A stretch of 64,000 bases of DNA, taken from assembly GCF_900182655.1 (NCBI RefSeq), contig NZ_FXTC01000005.1:1-64000 (forward strand), written 5' to 3'. Shown piece by piece: positions 35,001 to 44,712 of this stretch (its first letter is position 1; every line of letters begins with the position of its first letter). Origin of the DNA: Chryseobacterium rhizoplanae. Its GTDB lineage: Bacteria; Bacteroidota; Bacteroidia; Flavobacteriales; Weeksellaceae. A program made the position numbers and the translations under genes. The notes under the pieces are model-generated. The model saw only the letters and a list, made by a program, of their open reading frames with translations, was not told the origin of the DNA and ran no database searches.

Positions 35001-35620
35001 CCAAGAATATGAGTGATGCCACTTGCTGTAGTAACTAATACTTTAAGATTTCTAATCTGCTGTATTCCATGGTTATCACAATCAACACCTCTGCAAGGTT
35101 TCACTTCTTTTTCATAATCTTCCAAATACAGCAGTAAGTATTTGTCTTCTAAATTTGTAAGATTATTAACAGGCTGAAAATCAGACTTTGACTCCTGAGC
35201 TGTTGCCAGTTCCCATAGTTCAATCTGCTCAGTCCCTTCGTAAAATGCCGGATATTTTATCTTAAAATTATCATATGCTTTAAAATGGGTAAAGTTTTTA
35301 TTTTCCAGATCAACCGTCTTCAGATCGCTCATGTACAAATCTTCACTCGTCTTGCTGGTATTACTCAGTGTTAGTAAATCTCCGTCGGTTGTAATGGCGG
35401 TTCCCTGGGAAAGCCCTATGCTGTCTAACAGTCTGTTTTTATAAACAAGTTTTGGTTTGAGACCACATACAACACCTACCCCCTGCAGCAATACTCTGGA
35501 CAAACGGTCCTGATCTTCGAAGGAGTCCAGAAACTCATTGAACTGGTCAGGATCCTCCAGATACTGTCCTTTACTGAACTTTCGATATTGAACTGTTATA
35601 TTACTTAATTGATTATTCAT
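32009..35620 (-). CDS. Large Ig/PKD-like repeat protein of the eCIS, paralogue 2
   Basis: 1203 residues. The first 600 are homologous to the 999-residue protein upstream (shared starts VQYRKF/TQYRKF and FEDQDRLSR...GVGVVCG). From about 575 on there are three tandem units of about 190 residues, each opening with L-S-L...IC-x-x-S-x-x-IPF and containing a G-Q-x-ITFTVN strand and a (K/R)VKV-x-G-x-x-C-x-Q...IRDWY end. These are Ig/PKD-type beta domains, probably with cross-linking cysteines. No signal peptide. It lies 85 bp after its paralogue, across a hairpin. Likely a baseplate-attached arm or an adhesin. I know no characterised homologue. Confidence 0.75.
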   Translation of the reverse strand: MNNQLSNITVQYRKFSKGQYLEDPDQFNEFLDSFEDQDRLSRVLLQGVGVVCGLKPKLVYKNRLLDSIGLSQGTAITTDGDLLTLSNTSKTSEDLYMSDLKTVDLENKNFTHFKAYDNFKIKYPAFYEGTEQIELWELATAQESKSDFQPVNNLTNLEDKYLLLYLEDYEKEVKPCRGVDCDNHGIQQIRNLKVLVTTASGITHILGEDGFSLPDPVTGEVKPKRKDHLQPHPLFIEDIMEPVKQNRIILERFVSENRLNVSDLKNVYIKAVEKADYGKSVFEKTAAIAKILGVSSAGYDVFKASIDRVVNQETGFQYTYDVIKDLVDTYSEIVELLPKAFTKCFPDFASFPKHIMLGKLISDTQLDSSRHQFYNSPALDDEKATQKVKTLIKRFNQQVGNFDPDTIIKNKERVKITPSQKLNPLGNKAVPFYYHVTEEFLKTWNFDRTSNRSSGNNLTFDTDWVLIGNSEQVSPLNLNIDNYSFYNIEGHQGMDYQVAFEQIKEIKDKQQLGFDIMLLSLEELKGNKDLTKAYFNEYVEKNSGLEHKRGVERKGTFIMVYDSIKNPKVIADFSLPYICCTPKAIIKLSLPTSVICAESNPIPFTVSPMNGVIKASVGNGVKIINGQYVFDPKAVEEQFYGQEITFTVNGKATDCSIKVISEPDVKIEVVEPVIYPGGDSTATIVNVKVSGTNFADYDYSWDFLGNDVWVPIKPDVHGFVSYKYYNLDLKNIPVIRVKVDGSGCIQDVIIRDWYDAPVRLSLATDIICSASDSIPFIDLFPTDGIVKASAGAEASVVSGNGSYSFNPNAVNSALYGQYITFTVNDKPTNCRIKVIPPPKVNINYTVDYPANGSTETTINIDVSGPYFTEYMYEWDFLGTGQFTPPKPINGKISYKYSNLDPKNIPVIGVKVTGGGCSQYTAIRDWYDAPVQLSLPVNTICSESGAIPFNVVPSNGVVAASTGAESSVISGAGGYSFNPNLLNPALHGQVITFTVNGKQTNCSIRVIMTPKVGISVKSVDYPAGNSNETKVNFVVSGPGFTNYTYSVDGNPLSQPDANGNMSYTLMNVDPKNTPAINVKVSNGECTQTITIRDWYVAIKKIDLSGSVNCCPATLPIIKADAGAKDLRFSLKLGRFGLKGSGDGAPVLLYFWSKLEGPNVRLINDPANGELIVEDLIAGNYKFQLLVKDANSDAFNIDTTTVTVY

Positions 35621-35659
35621 TATTGTTCATTTTTAATGATTTATTAAGGTCTTTTAATA

Positions 35660-35693
35660 AACTTCATAGACAGGTTGAATTGTCTATGAAGTT
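35660..35693 (-). terminator. Strong hairpin between the paralogous Ig-like genes
   Basis: 13-bp perfect stem (AACTTCATAGACA with its complement) with an 8-nt loop. A short T-rich stretch follows in the minus direction. Because the operon seems to continue, it is probably an attenuator that lowers expression of the last two genes. Confidence 0.65.
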
Positions 35694-35705
35694 ATTATCT
35701 GACTA

Positions 35706-38705
35706 TTATTTTGTCACTCCTGTACAAGGGTTTATTTTTAGGAAATTCCCGTTTGGATATCCTTTATAAATAGGAACTGTAGCGTTTGCCAAGAAGATCT
35801 CTGTATAGGCTACATCCTGGTGACAACCAGTTGGTGGTCTATTACCTGGAGGCAATGCACATTCAAGGGAGAATTCTACAAAGCCATCCGATGTTTGTGA
35901 TGCCATTTTTTTAGCTTCAGCCTGAGTAATGATAATCTCATTGTATCTACTAGCCGAAGTAGTATCACCGGTTGGGCGATTATGTCTATCCTGATTACCA
36001 TTTGTATTACTTAAATGTACATTTCCAATAAAGCCAGGGTATGGATTGACCCCTCCTATTACAATATTATTTCCTTTTAAGTTGAAAGTAGCATCATTAC
36101 AAACGTGACCTGTATCTATCTTGTCTCTATACTGAATTACCACTCTCATTCCACTTAAGCATGCGATAGTCGACTGACCTTTTAATTTCAACGGTGCTAA
36201 TTTATATACTGTACTACAACCGTTGGCGTTGGTTACTGTAAGTATTGGATTGAACGTTTTTTCCTCTCCCGCAACAAGCTGGTATACATGCGTTTTTTTG
36301 TTGGCAGGAGCCTCATTATGCTGTATTGGAGTATTATCATCAAAATTCCAGGTAAATGTAAGACCTGTAAAGTCACCGGTAACATTAAATTCAACCGTAG
36401 CATCCGGATTGTTTGCGTTTTCGTCCATCGTAGGAGCATCATAGCTCACAGTACCTGTAGTAACAGATACGTTTGGCTGTGCATACACAATCATCTGTGC
36501 TTCCACTGGATCATCATTCACAGTAAACGTAATGGTTTGTCCAAAATAAGCTGCGTTAACTAATTCAGGATCGAATACGCTTTGACCTCCGGATTGTGTA
36601 ACTGCAGGAATCTGAGCACCATTCACAAATGCTTTTACCTGTCCGTCTAGCGGAACAATCGTCATGGCAATCGGATCATCTTTCTGACACAGTTTGTTTT
36701 TCGGTAACGATAAGAATGCAGGATCCTTTTTAGAACAGCACAGGTAGGGCAATGAAAAGTCTGCAAGAACCTGGTTTTCAGTTTCCGAATTATAAATCAA
36801 AGCAAAAGTTCCACCCGGTTCTACACCGGCTACATGTTCCAGGCCTGATTTTCTTTCTAAAAATTCGCTTAAAAGCTCACTTACAACATCGTCTTTTTTA
36901 GGATCTTGTTTTACAACGGTAATTCCTTCGGATGATCCTTCTTTTGAGAATTCAGCCTGATTCAGCAATCTTAACTGTGCATCCAGCTTAGAGATGTTCA
37001 GCAAAGTATTCTGTGAATTGAAAGCCCTGTTGCTGACATCACTGGAAATGGATGTCAATTGCTTTCTCAATTCTTCTATGGATACTGTTTTTTCCCTGAT
37101 TGGCGGCTCACCACCAGGTTTTTCACCTTTATTCAGAACGAGTGCAATGACATCAAAAGCTAATCCGTATTGTGTTTTAAGATCATTGATGTTTTGCAAT
37201 GCTGTTTTATAAGGCATTCCAAGATGACCTTCAATTCTATAGAAGTCATTATTGTCAATGTTATAATTCAGTGGATTCTGAATAAAGTCTTCTCCTGCCA
37301 AATTGGCTGTGTGATAGCTTAAATTGTAAGCGGCCCTATCGGTTTTTGTTTTTTCAAAGTTCCATTGAGCCAATAGGGATTTATCTACATTATAATAATA
37401 TGGAATTGCCTTATTACCCAATCTTACATTCAGATTTGAAGGAGTAATTTTAATGCGTCCGATATAGGATTGAAATCCATTAACTTTCTGCACAAAACGG
37501 TTGGCAAGCATTACCACTCTTTCATAATTCTCGTCATCACTGGTAGTAACCGGTGAATTATAGAAACCGTGGCGTAAAGGGGTATATCCTCCTAATTCCT
37601 GCTTTGCTCCAACATTTCCCAACATCAGGTGTTTAGGGAATGAAGCAATATCCGGGCAGCATTCAGCATTCAGATGCAGGATCAGACCTTTTATTTCATT
37701 ATAGGTATCAATCAGATCCTTTAGTAAATCATATCGGTACTGATAATCTTCCAAGCCCGGAGAAGTGCCTGACAGTAAAGGATTCAATTTATCAAAGAGC
37801 GTCTGTCCTCCCAGATTCATGTTTACATTAAAAGTTCCTGCAATGGAAGTAAATCCGTCACTTAATTCTGCAACAGTACTGATGGCACCCTGAAATTTTG
37901 TTTTTAGCTGTGGTGCTGTTTTTACAAGTGTATCCAGAATAACTCTTTTGGCTTCTATGTTCGGTAAGCTGTCAAAAAGCTTTTCATAAAAATTATGTTG
38001 TTTATAGATCGTATCCTTTGCATCACCTTTCTCAATAAGCTCTGAAACGGATGCTGTATCTGCCAAAAGCACTTTAAGATTAGAAACCTGCTCAGCTCCG
38101 TTATTGTCACAATCAGCATCCTGACAAGGATTCTCATCATTGGAATAACTTTCTAAATACAGAATTACAACTTTATCGCTTAATGAACTACGAATGTCTA
38201 TTACCGGCTTAAAATCTCCGGCATTAGCACCTCCGTCTACCAGCTTTGTATACTCTTGTGTTGTAAATAATTCTAAAAGAGGGATTTGCTGCCCTCCGAT
38301 ACGAAAATGTTCATATCCTACGACATCAACATAATTTCTGTAGTATCTGTAATTTTTAGCCTTGAAGTCAATGGTAGCTTCTGAATTTTTGCTTCCCGCC
38401 TGGCGCAGTGTTATTAAGTCTCCATCGGTAGTAACACCGGCTCCTTGTGTAATTGCAATCGTATCAAAGGGAATCTCAAGATCTCTATCTCCAGAGGATT
38501 TTTCTGCTAAAGCAGGTGAGATTTCAAGTTCCACATATTCTGATTGAAAACCGCACACAATTCCTACACCGCTCAGACGGGTTCTTGATAGTCTGTCCTG
38601 ATCTTCAAAATAATCTATAAATTCGTTTAATTGCCCTTCTGTTAACGCCTGATTGTCGTTGAACTTTCTATATTGGGTTGTTACATTGTCTAATTTAGTA
38701 TTCAT
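35706..38705 (-). CDS. Large eCIS structural protein with PKD-like domain, paralogue 1
   Basis: 999 residues. The N-terminal region (about 1-650) matches the 1203-residue protein and includes FEDQDRLSRTRLSGVGIVCG and NAECCPDIASFPKHLMLGN-type segments. One LSLPKNKLC...IAMTI / GQTITFTVND unit and one PKD-like domain (TFTWNFDDNTP...HVYQL) follow near 690-850. The C-terminal 150 residues are Gly/Asn/Thr-rich with paired cysteines. Its start overlaps the stop of the Pvc12-like gene by one base, so translation is coupled to the baseplate genes. This supports a baseplate-linked role. Exact function unknown. Confidence 0.75.
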   Translation of the reverse strand: MNTKLDNVTTQYRKFNDNQALTEGQLNEFIDYFEDQDRLSRTRLSGVGIVCGFQSEYVELEISPALAEKSSGDRDLEIPFDTIAITQGAGVTTDGDLITLRQAGSKNSEATIDFKAKNYRYYRNYVDVVGYEHFRIGGQQIPLLELFTTQEYTKLVDGGANAGDFKPVIDIRSSLSDKVVILYLESYSNDENPCQDADCDNNGAEQVSNLKVLLADTASVSELIEKGDAKDTIYKQHNFYEKLFDSLPNIEAKRVILDTLVKTAPQLKTKFQGAISTVAELSDGFTSIAGTFNVNMNLGGQTLFDKLNPLLSGTSPGLEDYQYRYDLLKDLIDTYNEIKGLILHLNAECCPDIASFPKHLMLGNVGAKQELGGYTPLRHGFYNSPVTTSDDENYERVVMLANRFVQKVNGFQSYIGRIKITPSNLNVRLGNKAIPYYYNVDKSLLAQWNFEKTKTDRAAYNLSYHTANLAGEDFIQNPLNYNIDNNDFYRIEGHLGMPYKTALQNINDLKTQYGLAFDVIALVLNKGEKPGGEPPIREKTVSIEELRKQLTSISSDVSNRAFNSQNTLLNISKLDAQLRLLNQAEFSKEGSSEGITVVKQDPKKDDVVSELLSEFLERKSGLEHVAGVEPGGTFALIYNSETENQVLADFSLPYLCCSKKDPAFLSLPKNKLCQKDDPIAMTIVPLDGQVKAFVNGAQIPAVTQSGGQSVFDPELVNAAYFGQTITFTVNDDPVEAQMIVYAQPNVSVTTGTVSYDAPTMDENANNPDATVEFNVTGDFTGLTFTWNFDDNTPIQHNEAPANKKTHVYQLVAGEEKTFNPILTVTNANGCSTVYKLAPLKLKGQSTIACLSGMRVVIQYRDKIDTGHVCNDATFNLKGNNIVIGGVNPYPGFIGNVHLSNTNGNQDRHNRPTGDTTSASRYNEIIITQAEAKKMASQTSDGFVEFSLECALPPGNRPPTGCHQDVAYTEIFLANATVPIYKGYPNGNFLKINPCTGVTK

Positions 38706-41548
38706 TATTTTTCAATTTTTTTTGATAAGTTGGATTGTCCTAATATGATTTTTCCGTCCAGAATGTCACTATCATTGGCATCGCAGTCTAAAAGCCTTCC
38801 CGGTCGATAGATATTGTTCAAATGACTAAGAGCGGTCAATAAATCCGTAATGCTGTTTCCGAGATTCAGGATATTGTTTCTTGACTTATCTGAAAGATAT
38901 TTTTTAAATGCTGTTTCAAATTCAGCCAAATCGTTCTGAGCAGTTTGTTTTTCACTCAAACGATCTCCCACCCAGCAGATTTTGGCTAAAATATGAGCCG
39001 GAATTTCCTGCCTGATAACGGTTTCTGCATAGCGTCTGAAATCAGGATCCTGAAAACGATACGCAAACCCGGGAAGGACAACACTTACCCTGTAAGAATA
39101 AGGATCAAACACATCTGTTTCGCAACCTTCTTCACAGGAAGACATAAAGGCTTCCGAATATTCTATAGGATCTGTTGTGGGATTTTCTTCTTCCAGGTCA
39201 TACATGATTCTGAAAGTACCCCCAACAGACATACATCCAATACCTCCCATGAGCTTATAATCCTTGGTAGTGGGCTTTAATAATAAATGCTCAACAAGGA
39301 AAATACCTTCTTCTGTAAATTCGTATTTGAAATAGCTGATCGTCTCTTCAATTCCTTTTTTCAGGTCTTTCAATTCTGAGTAAGGATTGGTTTTTTTGTG
39401 GACAGCAATGACATTGTGCTGGTCATCCAGAATTTCAAAATAATAATTGCCTCCTAATGAAACACGGATTTTAATATTTCCAATTAAACAGTAATCCTTT
39501 TCACAATTTTTCAGTTTTTCCAATGTTTCTTCCGGCTTGCTCTCATCCAGTCTGGCTAATACATTTTCAAGATCTTCCTGATCAATCTGAATGGTTTGAT
39601 AAATGGCTTCATTCAGGTTTTTGATTGCAATATGCTCAGTCGTGTAGCTGTTTACAGAGGATAAGACAATATTGTTGCCGGTATCTTTTATTTTCCAGGT
39701 ATACGTTTTTTTACCGGCATTGTCTATTGTTTCAATGATGGATACCGGTGATTGGGATAAGTTTCTCTGGGTATAATCTTTAATTCCCAGTAAACGGGCA
39801 ATTCTTTTCTGAACACCGGAAATATTACTGGTATTCCACAGATCAGAATCTCCGATCAGGGTATAATTATAACCTAATCCTCTGTCTTTACTTAATGATG
39901 AATACTCTTTTAAGAAGTTTTCTTTGTTCCTTAAGACAATTTCATCGGTAGATTTTCCATACAGTGATTTCATTAAGAAAGTATAGTCACTGAATGTTTC
40001 AGCAAAACGGGAGATCAGATGGTCCAACACTTCATTTCGGCGTTCCACACTGTTATCCAGCTCTTTATACAATGAGTCTGTAAGCTGATCATCATTTTCT
40101 GTATTATATTCAGAAACCAGTTCATCAAAACCTTTAATATTTTTAAGAGTCTGTGTAAAAAAGGTTCTTTTTAACTTCCCATTAATGCTTAATACTTCTT
40201 TTATTTTTTCAAGATGTTTGAAATATCCGGCAAGGATCTGATCAAAAAACAGCAAATACCCTTTCATTTGTTTGGCCAAAGCTTCTCTTTCCGGGGATTG
40301 ATTTCCTATAATTCCTGATTCTCCTACTCCATAGGTATCCGGAAATTCATTCAGAATAGTAGCGTAGTTCGCAATATCATATGAAGTTCCCTGAGGTAAT
40401 GTCAATTCTTTATTTTGCCTTGCATCATCTCTAAGCACTTCTTCTTCTCTTTTAAGAGTCTCCAGGTAATCCTGAACTTTTTTATCATCGATATTTAACG
40501 GAAGAGATCCTTTACTGTAGCTGAATGAGCTCAGCTCGCACAGTTCCGGTTTTCTGCCCTTTTCAATACAGATCAGCCAATCGTTATTTTGTTTGATGAT
40601 GTTATCACAACCTGCAATAGAAACGTCGTGAATTTCTTTAACCCCTTCAATCTTCATGATCTCACTGATGATATCAGAAAGACGAACTTCTGTTCTTAAT
40701 TGGCTGTTTTTAAGCTCTTCCGTATCAATAAAGCCGTTATCCAAAAGAGGTCCCTCAAAGATCTGATCTGTCGTAAGACCTTTATCAAGCATCTGTTTCA
40801 ATGAATAAAAATGTACCTCCGGAGACAGATAATTATTGATGGCTCTGATTACTTTAGCGTGTACGAGTTCTTCATCTGCTTTGCTGACAAGTCCAATGCG
40901 GGCACATACGGCCACTTTCTGGATTTCAACTTCTTTAATTTCTGCCAGATCTTCACACAGACTTCTGTTAGCGTGGTAACTGTTTAATATTTTGATATTA
41001 ACATTAGATTTTTCACATCCGATTCCATCTTTATCAATATCTTCAGCATAATCTACATAAAGGTCATATATTCCTTTTACATTAAAGCTTTGTGTCTTGT
41101 CTCCGATAGGCTTAAAGTCTAAATCTCCGGTTTTACAATCAACGTATAATTTTTCATTTTTAGGAACTAACCAGCAGTTACGGATCGGTCTTTTAAGACT
41201 TCCTGCCATGTTGATATCTATAAACAGCTTCCTGTAGTCCAGCTCGTTTAAAGGTCTTGACGGTAAAATTTCTGCAGCGTTTAAAAACTGAGTATGAATG
41301 TCTGTTTTTACATCATCAGATGCTAAGATATCTTCCATGTTCAGGTTCATCCTCATCCCAAGGTCCGTGATGGCATAGCTTAGAACTTCCAAAGTGGTGA
41401 TCCCAGGATCATGAGAATTATAATCGGTCCAGAGTTTTCCTCCTAACTTTTCTATGTATTCAATCCCTGTTTTGCGTAGAAAATGAAAATCTGTCTGATC
41501 CCCGGTTTCTATATTTTTTGATATACTAATATGTTTATTTTCTGACAT
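38705..41548 (-). CDS. pvc12-like: Pvc12/Afp12-like baseplate wedge protein
   Basis: 947 residues. The N-terminal signature L-W-T-D-Y-N-S-H-D-P-G-I-T followed by LEVLSYAITDLGMR is the hallmark of the large eCIS baseplate wedge protein next to baseplate J. In Afp/PVC particles it forms wedge arms that bind the fibres and link to gp6-like Pvc11. A KTTKDYKLMGG segment near 760 and a LPGFAYRFQDPDFRRYAE segment near 850, just before the C-terminal helices, are also typical of this family. It begins 25 bp after baseplate J and overlaps the next gene by 1 bp. Confidence 0.88.
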   Translation of the reverse strand: MSENKHISISKNIETGDQTDFHFLRKTGIEYIEKLGGKLWTDYNSHDPGITTLEVLSYAITDLGMRMNLNMEDILASDDVKTDIHTQFLNAAEILPSRPLNELDYRKLFIDINMAGSLKRPIRNCWLVPKNEKLYVDCKTGDLDFKPIGDKTQSFNVKGIYDLYVDYAEDIDKDGIGCEKSNVNIKILNSYHANRSLCEDLAEIKEVEIQKVAVCARIGLVSKADEELVHAKVIRAINNYLSPEVHFYSLKQMLDKGLTTDQIFEGPLLDNGFIDTEELKNSQLRTEVRLSDIISEIMKIEGVKEIHDVSIAGCDNIIKQNNDWLICIEKGRKPELCELSSFSYSKGSLPLNIDDKKVQDYLETLKREEEVLRDDARQNKELTLPQGTSYDIANYATILNEFPDTYGVGESGIIGNQSPEREALAKQMKGYLLFFDQILAGYFKHLEKIKEVLSINGKLKRTFFTQTLKNIKGFDELVSEYNTENDDQLTDSLYKELDNSVERRNEVLDHLISRFAETFSDYTFLMKSLYGKSTDEIVLRNKENFLKEYSSLSKDRGLGYNYTLIGDSDLWNTSNISGVQKRIARLLGIKDYTQRNLSQSPVSIIETIDNAGKKTYTWKIKDTGNNIVLSSVNSYTTEHIAIKNLNEAIYQTIQIDQEDLENVLARLDESKPEETLEKLKNCEKDYCLIGNIKIRVSLGGNYYFEILDDQHNVIAVHKKTNPYSELKDLKKGIEETISYFKYEFTEEGIFLVEHLLLKPTTKDYKLMGGIGCMSVGGTFRIMYDLEEENPTTDPIEYSEAFMSSCEEGCETDVFDPYSYRVSVVLPGFAYRFQDPDFRRYAETVIRQEIPAHILAKICWVGDRLSEKQTAQNDLAEFETAFKKYLSDKSRNNILNLGNSITDLLTALSHLNNIYRPGRLLDCDANDSDILDGKIILGQSNLSKKIEK

Positions 41549-41572
41549 GATTATGTTTCTTCTTATTTATTA

Positions 41573-44500
41573 TTAAATACATACCTGTTCTGTAATAGTG
41601 ACATTGTGCTGCTTGGCAGATACCAGAATTGATTTTGGATCCACTTCGATTAAAGATTTCCTTTGCGGAATATTATTCACCAGTATTTTAATATCATCAA
41701 TGTAGTCTACATAATACAGCTGCTCCAGATAGTTAACCAACTGATTAACATTCAACTCTACATTAAAATCAATATTTTCAGAGTCTGTAAAAGCCCAGGG
41801 CGATATGTATTTTTTAATATCTTCGTCCAGCTGTTTGATGTAGAATGTTTCGTCATACTGCTCAAAGAACTTGACCTTTGTTTCTACTTTTGCTTCTTTG
41901 TAATTGGGATTAATCACCTGAGCGGTCACATGCATTGTATTTAATTCATTTACATAATTTTGAATTTTATTCAAAGACGCTCTGCTTACTCTGGGCTGAT
42001 AGACGTCAAAAGCATTTTTATTTTTAATATTCGGAACTACCATCAGGGTTACATGGCCCGGAGCCATATAGGACGTTTCGGAAGTATGATTTAAACATTT
42101 TACCTTAAAGACTTCCGGGAATTCCTGTAATACCAGATGTTCGTAATCCCATTGTGTGATAGCTCTGTGCTTGTGTCTTAACCGTTCACTCACACGTCTG
42201 TAAAACTCGGTATCTGCTTCTTTGTATTTCCCGTCAAACGAGTTATAAGGCTGGCTGACAGATTTTACCTGAGGAACTCTGGAGATCAGCTTGGCAATGG
42301 TTTTTGCTTCCAACCCATTATTGAGATGAGAAAGATCATTGTCCTGATTCTGGAATGTTGCTAAAACAGCCTGTGTATAGATTCCCTGAATTTTACATAC
42401 TGCATCATAGCTTCTTTGTGATTTTGCCCTGATCCAGACTAATCCGTCGGTAAATCTTGTATGGCTTTTGTCAATATCTTTAGGCACTTTGAACTTGACA
42501 ATCCCTGATTCCAGGAACTTTCTGGTATCATTCTGCAGCATATAATCCGACAAACTCATCCATGTATTGCCTGAAAGGATATGCCATTCTATAAATTCTT
42601 TTTCCAGGAAGGTATCCACTAAAGGATTTTCACTTCCTTCCAGCATTTGAATTAATAGTGAAACTGTGGTCTGAGGCATTGCTTCCAGGCCGATGTACAA
42701 TTCGCCTCCATTTTGGTGCACCGGTACAATACTTTTGGTTTCAACTTCTTTTTCATATTGTCCGAATGCATCTTCATGATACAGCTGCACTTCGTTATTT
42801 TTTGAAGCTTCTCCTGCAGATTTTCTGTCTAAGTACGAATATGCATTTTCTTTTGCGCTGTAATTCAGCTCTATATCTTCAGCAAAAGGAATATACGGTT
42901 CGTTGGGAATAAGTTTTTTGAAAGTCGGGTTACTTGATAATGCCAATGTATACAGTTTAGGATACACATCCTGTAATGATGACTGATTAAGTGTTACCCT
43001 GATCGTCTCACTTGTTCCGGCCTTATTACTTGCATTATTTACAGAAAACCGGATTTTATAAGCATCTTTTTCTTTACTGAACACATCAATATCATTGGCC
43101 TTTTCGTACCAGATTTCCTTATCCAGCAATGCAACATCTGCCTTGAAATAACCATCAGAACCTACGATTGAGGAGTTTTTTAAGCCCTCAAAATCGCTTA
43201 GACTTATATTTTGATTAGGCTGAATAACATATCCGCTGTATAAATCTTTTATAGAGTCCGGAGCATTCTTCCAGTTGATCGTAATGTCTGCATTCTGCCA
43301 TTTTTTGGAGAACATTTCAGGACATCTGATATAGAAATTAGATCCTTTAACAGGTTGTGCGGTGAAAGGATAGTAAGGCTTTTCTGAATTTAATGCCCCG
43401 TTGTCATTTTCTATCTGAATAGATTTTACTCCTTTTACATCAACTGCTATTTCTATATTTTTTATCAGTTTTTCTGAAAGAGCTTCATACATTTCGTAAT
43501 ATTCTTCTCCTTCAATCATCAGTCTTACAACAGGGAAACTGGTTTGAAATGTTTCTGCCAGCACTTCTTTATTGTATTTTACAACTGCCGGGAACTCTTT
43601 AGGTAATGTAATAGAAAGCTCTAATCTTTCTTCTTCGTTTTTAATACACGTCAAAACAGCACCTGACAACCATTCTTTCTCCCCGCTGCAAAGCACTTTG
43701 ATATTATTTTTAATATCTGTTTTTGAAAGATTTTGTAATTTCTGGGTTGAATTTTTATTAAAATCAATCTTAAGGGTGATTGTACGTTCTCCTTCTTTTA
43801 AATCAAATAGCGAGGAGGCAATTGAAAAGCCAAGTTTAGCTTTTGGAAGCTCTTTATAAATAGATTTATTTGAATTGGTTTCATCGGAATTATATCCAAA
43901 CGGCCACCAATAATTACCATCTTCCGGTAATTTATCTCCCAAACCGTCGGCAGAGTTAGCCACCGGAGCTATTTTCAGTTCTCTCTTTTCAGCATCATTT
44001 AAGAAACTTTTGATCTCCACTACTTTTGCCTGATTGGCAATAATTTCATCACCTGTTGTGTAAACTCGTTTTTTCCCGTTAACGTCTTTACCTCCATCCA
44101 GCAATGTACCGGCCGGAATTTTTTCCTGAATCGCTTTTTTGGCGAGTTCAAAGATCACATAGACTTTGTCTGATTTGGCATCATTTTTCTGAATCTGAAG
44201 AATTTCGTTATAATAGAAATCCAGGTGTCTTTTCGTCAGATTATTGAAGGCTTTTTTTGAGAAATCCAATAATTTTAAAAAGCAGACAAATAATGTCAGG
44301 TGAGGCGTAAGGCTGCTATCCTGTTCAAACTGGGACATAAGATCTGTAACCTGTTTTTTCATACTTTTATACTCAACGCTTTCTCTACGTGGGATCGCAT
44401 TGGCATCATCACCCAGGAAGAAGTTTCCCCATTTTCCTTTTGGTGCTGTATGATCATCTTTGTGAAAATAGTTTACATGACTTGCAAAATTGTTGGCGAA

Positions 44501-44623
44501 TAATAGCCAGTCAAACAAATCGAAATCGTGTAACTCAAGATTCCCAGGATCTAATTCTGCTAAAAAGCGCTGCATTTGTGATTTTCCTTCACGATAATGT
44601 GAAAATGTATCTGTTTTTTTCAT
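41573..44623 (-). CDS. pvc11-like: Baseplate J-like protein (Pvc11/Afp11)
   Basis: 1016 residues. The C-terminal 250 residues carry the baseplate J/gp6 region: a F-Y-R-R-V-S-E-R-L-R-H-K-x-R-A-I segment near 830 and the W-D-Y-E-H-L-V-L-x-x-F-P-E-V strand after it. The large N-terminal extension is normal for eCIS gp6-type proteins. It assembles the wedge ring around the hub together with gp25 and the 947-residue protein. It lies 90 bp after gp25 and 25 bp before the wedge gene. The family call is firm; domain edges are approximate. Confidence 0.9.
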   Translation of the reverse strand: MKKTDTFSHYREGKSQMQRFLAELDPGNLELHDFDLFDWLLFANNFASHVNYFHKDDHTAPKGKWGNFFLGDDANAIPRRESVEYKSMKKQVTDLMSQFEQDSSLTPHLTLFVCFLKLLDFSKKAFNNLTKRHLDFYYNEILQIQKNDAKSDKVYVIFELAKKAIQEKIPAGTLLDGGKDVNGKKRVYTTGDEIIANQAKVVEIKSFLNDAEKRELKIAPVANSADGLGDKLPEDGNYWWPFGYNSDETNSNKSIYKELPKAKLGFSIASSLFDLKEGERTITLKIDFNKNSTQKLQNLSKTDIKNNIKVLCSGEKEWLSGAVLTCIKNEEERLELSITLPKEFPAVVKYNKEVLAETFQTSFPVVRLMIEGEEYYEMYEALSEKLIKNIEIAVDVKGVKSIQIENDNGALNSEKPYYPFTAQPVKGSNFYIRCPEMFSKKWQNADITINWKNAPDSIKDLYSGYVIQPNQNISLSDFEGLKNSSIVGSDGYFKADVALLDKEIWYEKANDIDVFSKEKDAYKIRFSVNNASNKAGTSETIRVTLNQSSLQDVYPKLYTLALSSNPTFKKLIPNEPYIPFAEDIELNYSAKENAYSYLDRKSAGEASKNNEVQLYHEDAFGQYEKEVETKSIVPVHQNGGELYIGLEAMPQTTVSLLIQMLEGSENPLVDTFLEKEFIEWHILSGNTWMSLSDYMLQNDTRKFLESGIVKFKVPKDIDKSHTRFTDGLVWIRAKSQRSYDAVCKIQGIYTQAVLATFQNQDNDLSHLNNGLEAKTIAKLISRVPQVKSVSQPYNSFDGKYKEADTEFYRRVSERLRHKHRAITQWDYEHLVLQEFPEVFKVKCLNHTSETSYMAPGHVTLMVVPNIKNKNAFDVYQPRVSRASLNKIQNYVNELNTMHVTAQVINPNYKEAKVETKVKFFEQYDETFYIKQLDEDIKKYISPWAFTDSENIDFNVELNVNQLVNYLEQLYYVDYIDDIKILVNNIPQRKSLIEVDPKSILVSAKQHNVTITEQVCI

Positions 44624-44712
44624 TTGTTTATATTTATCTTTCTATGGTCAGATGCAATACTTATTGTAGTGTTTGGTAGTATTCAAAATGGCTACAGACA
44701 TCCCGTAATTCA

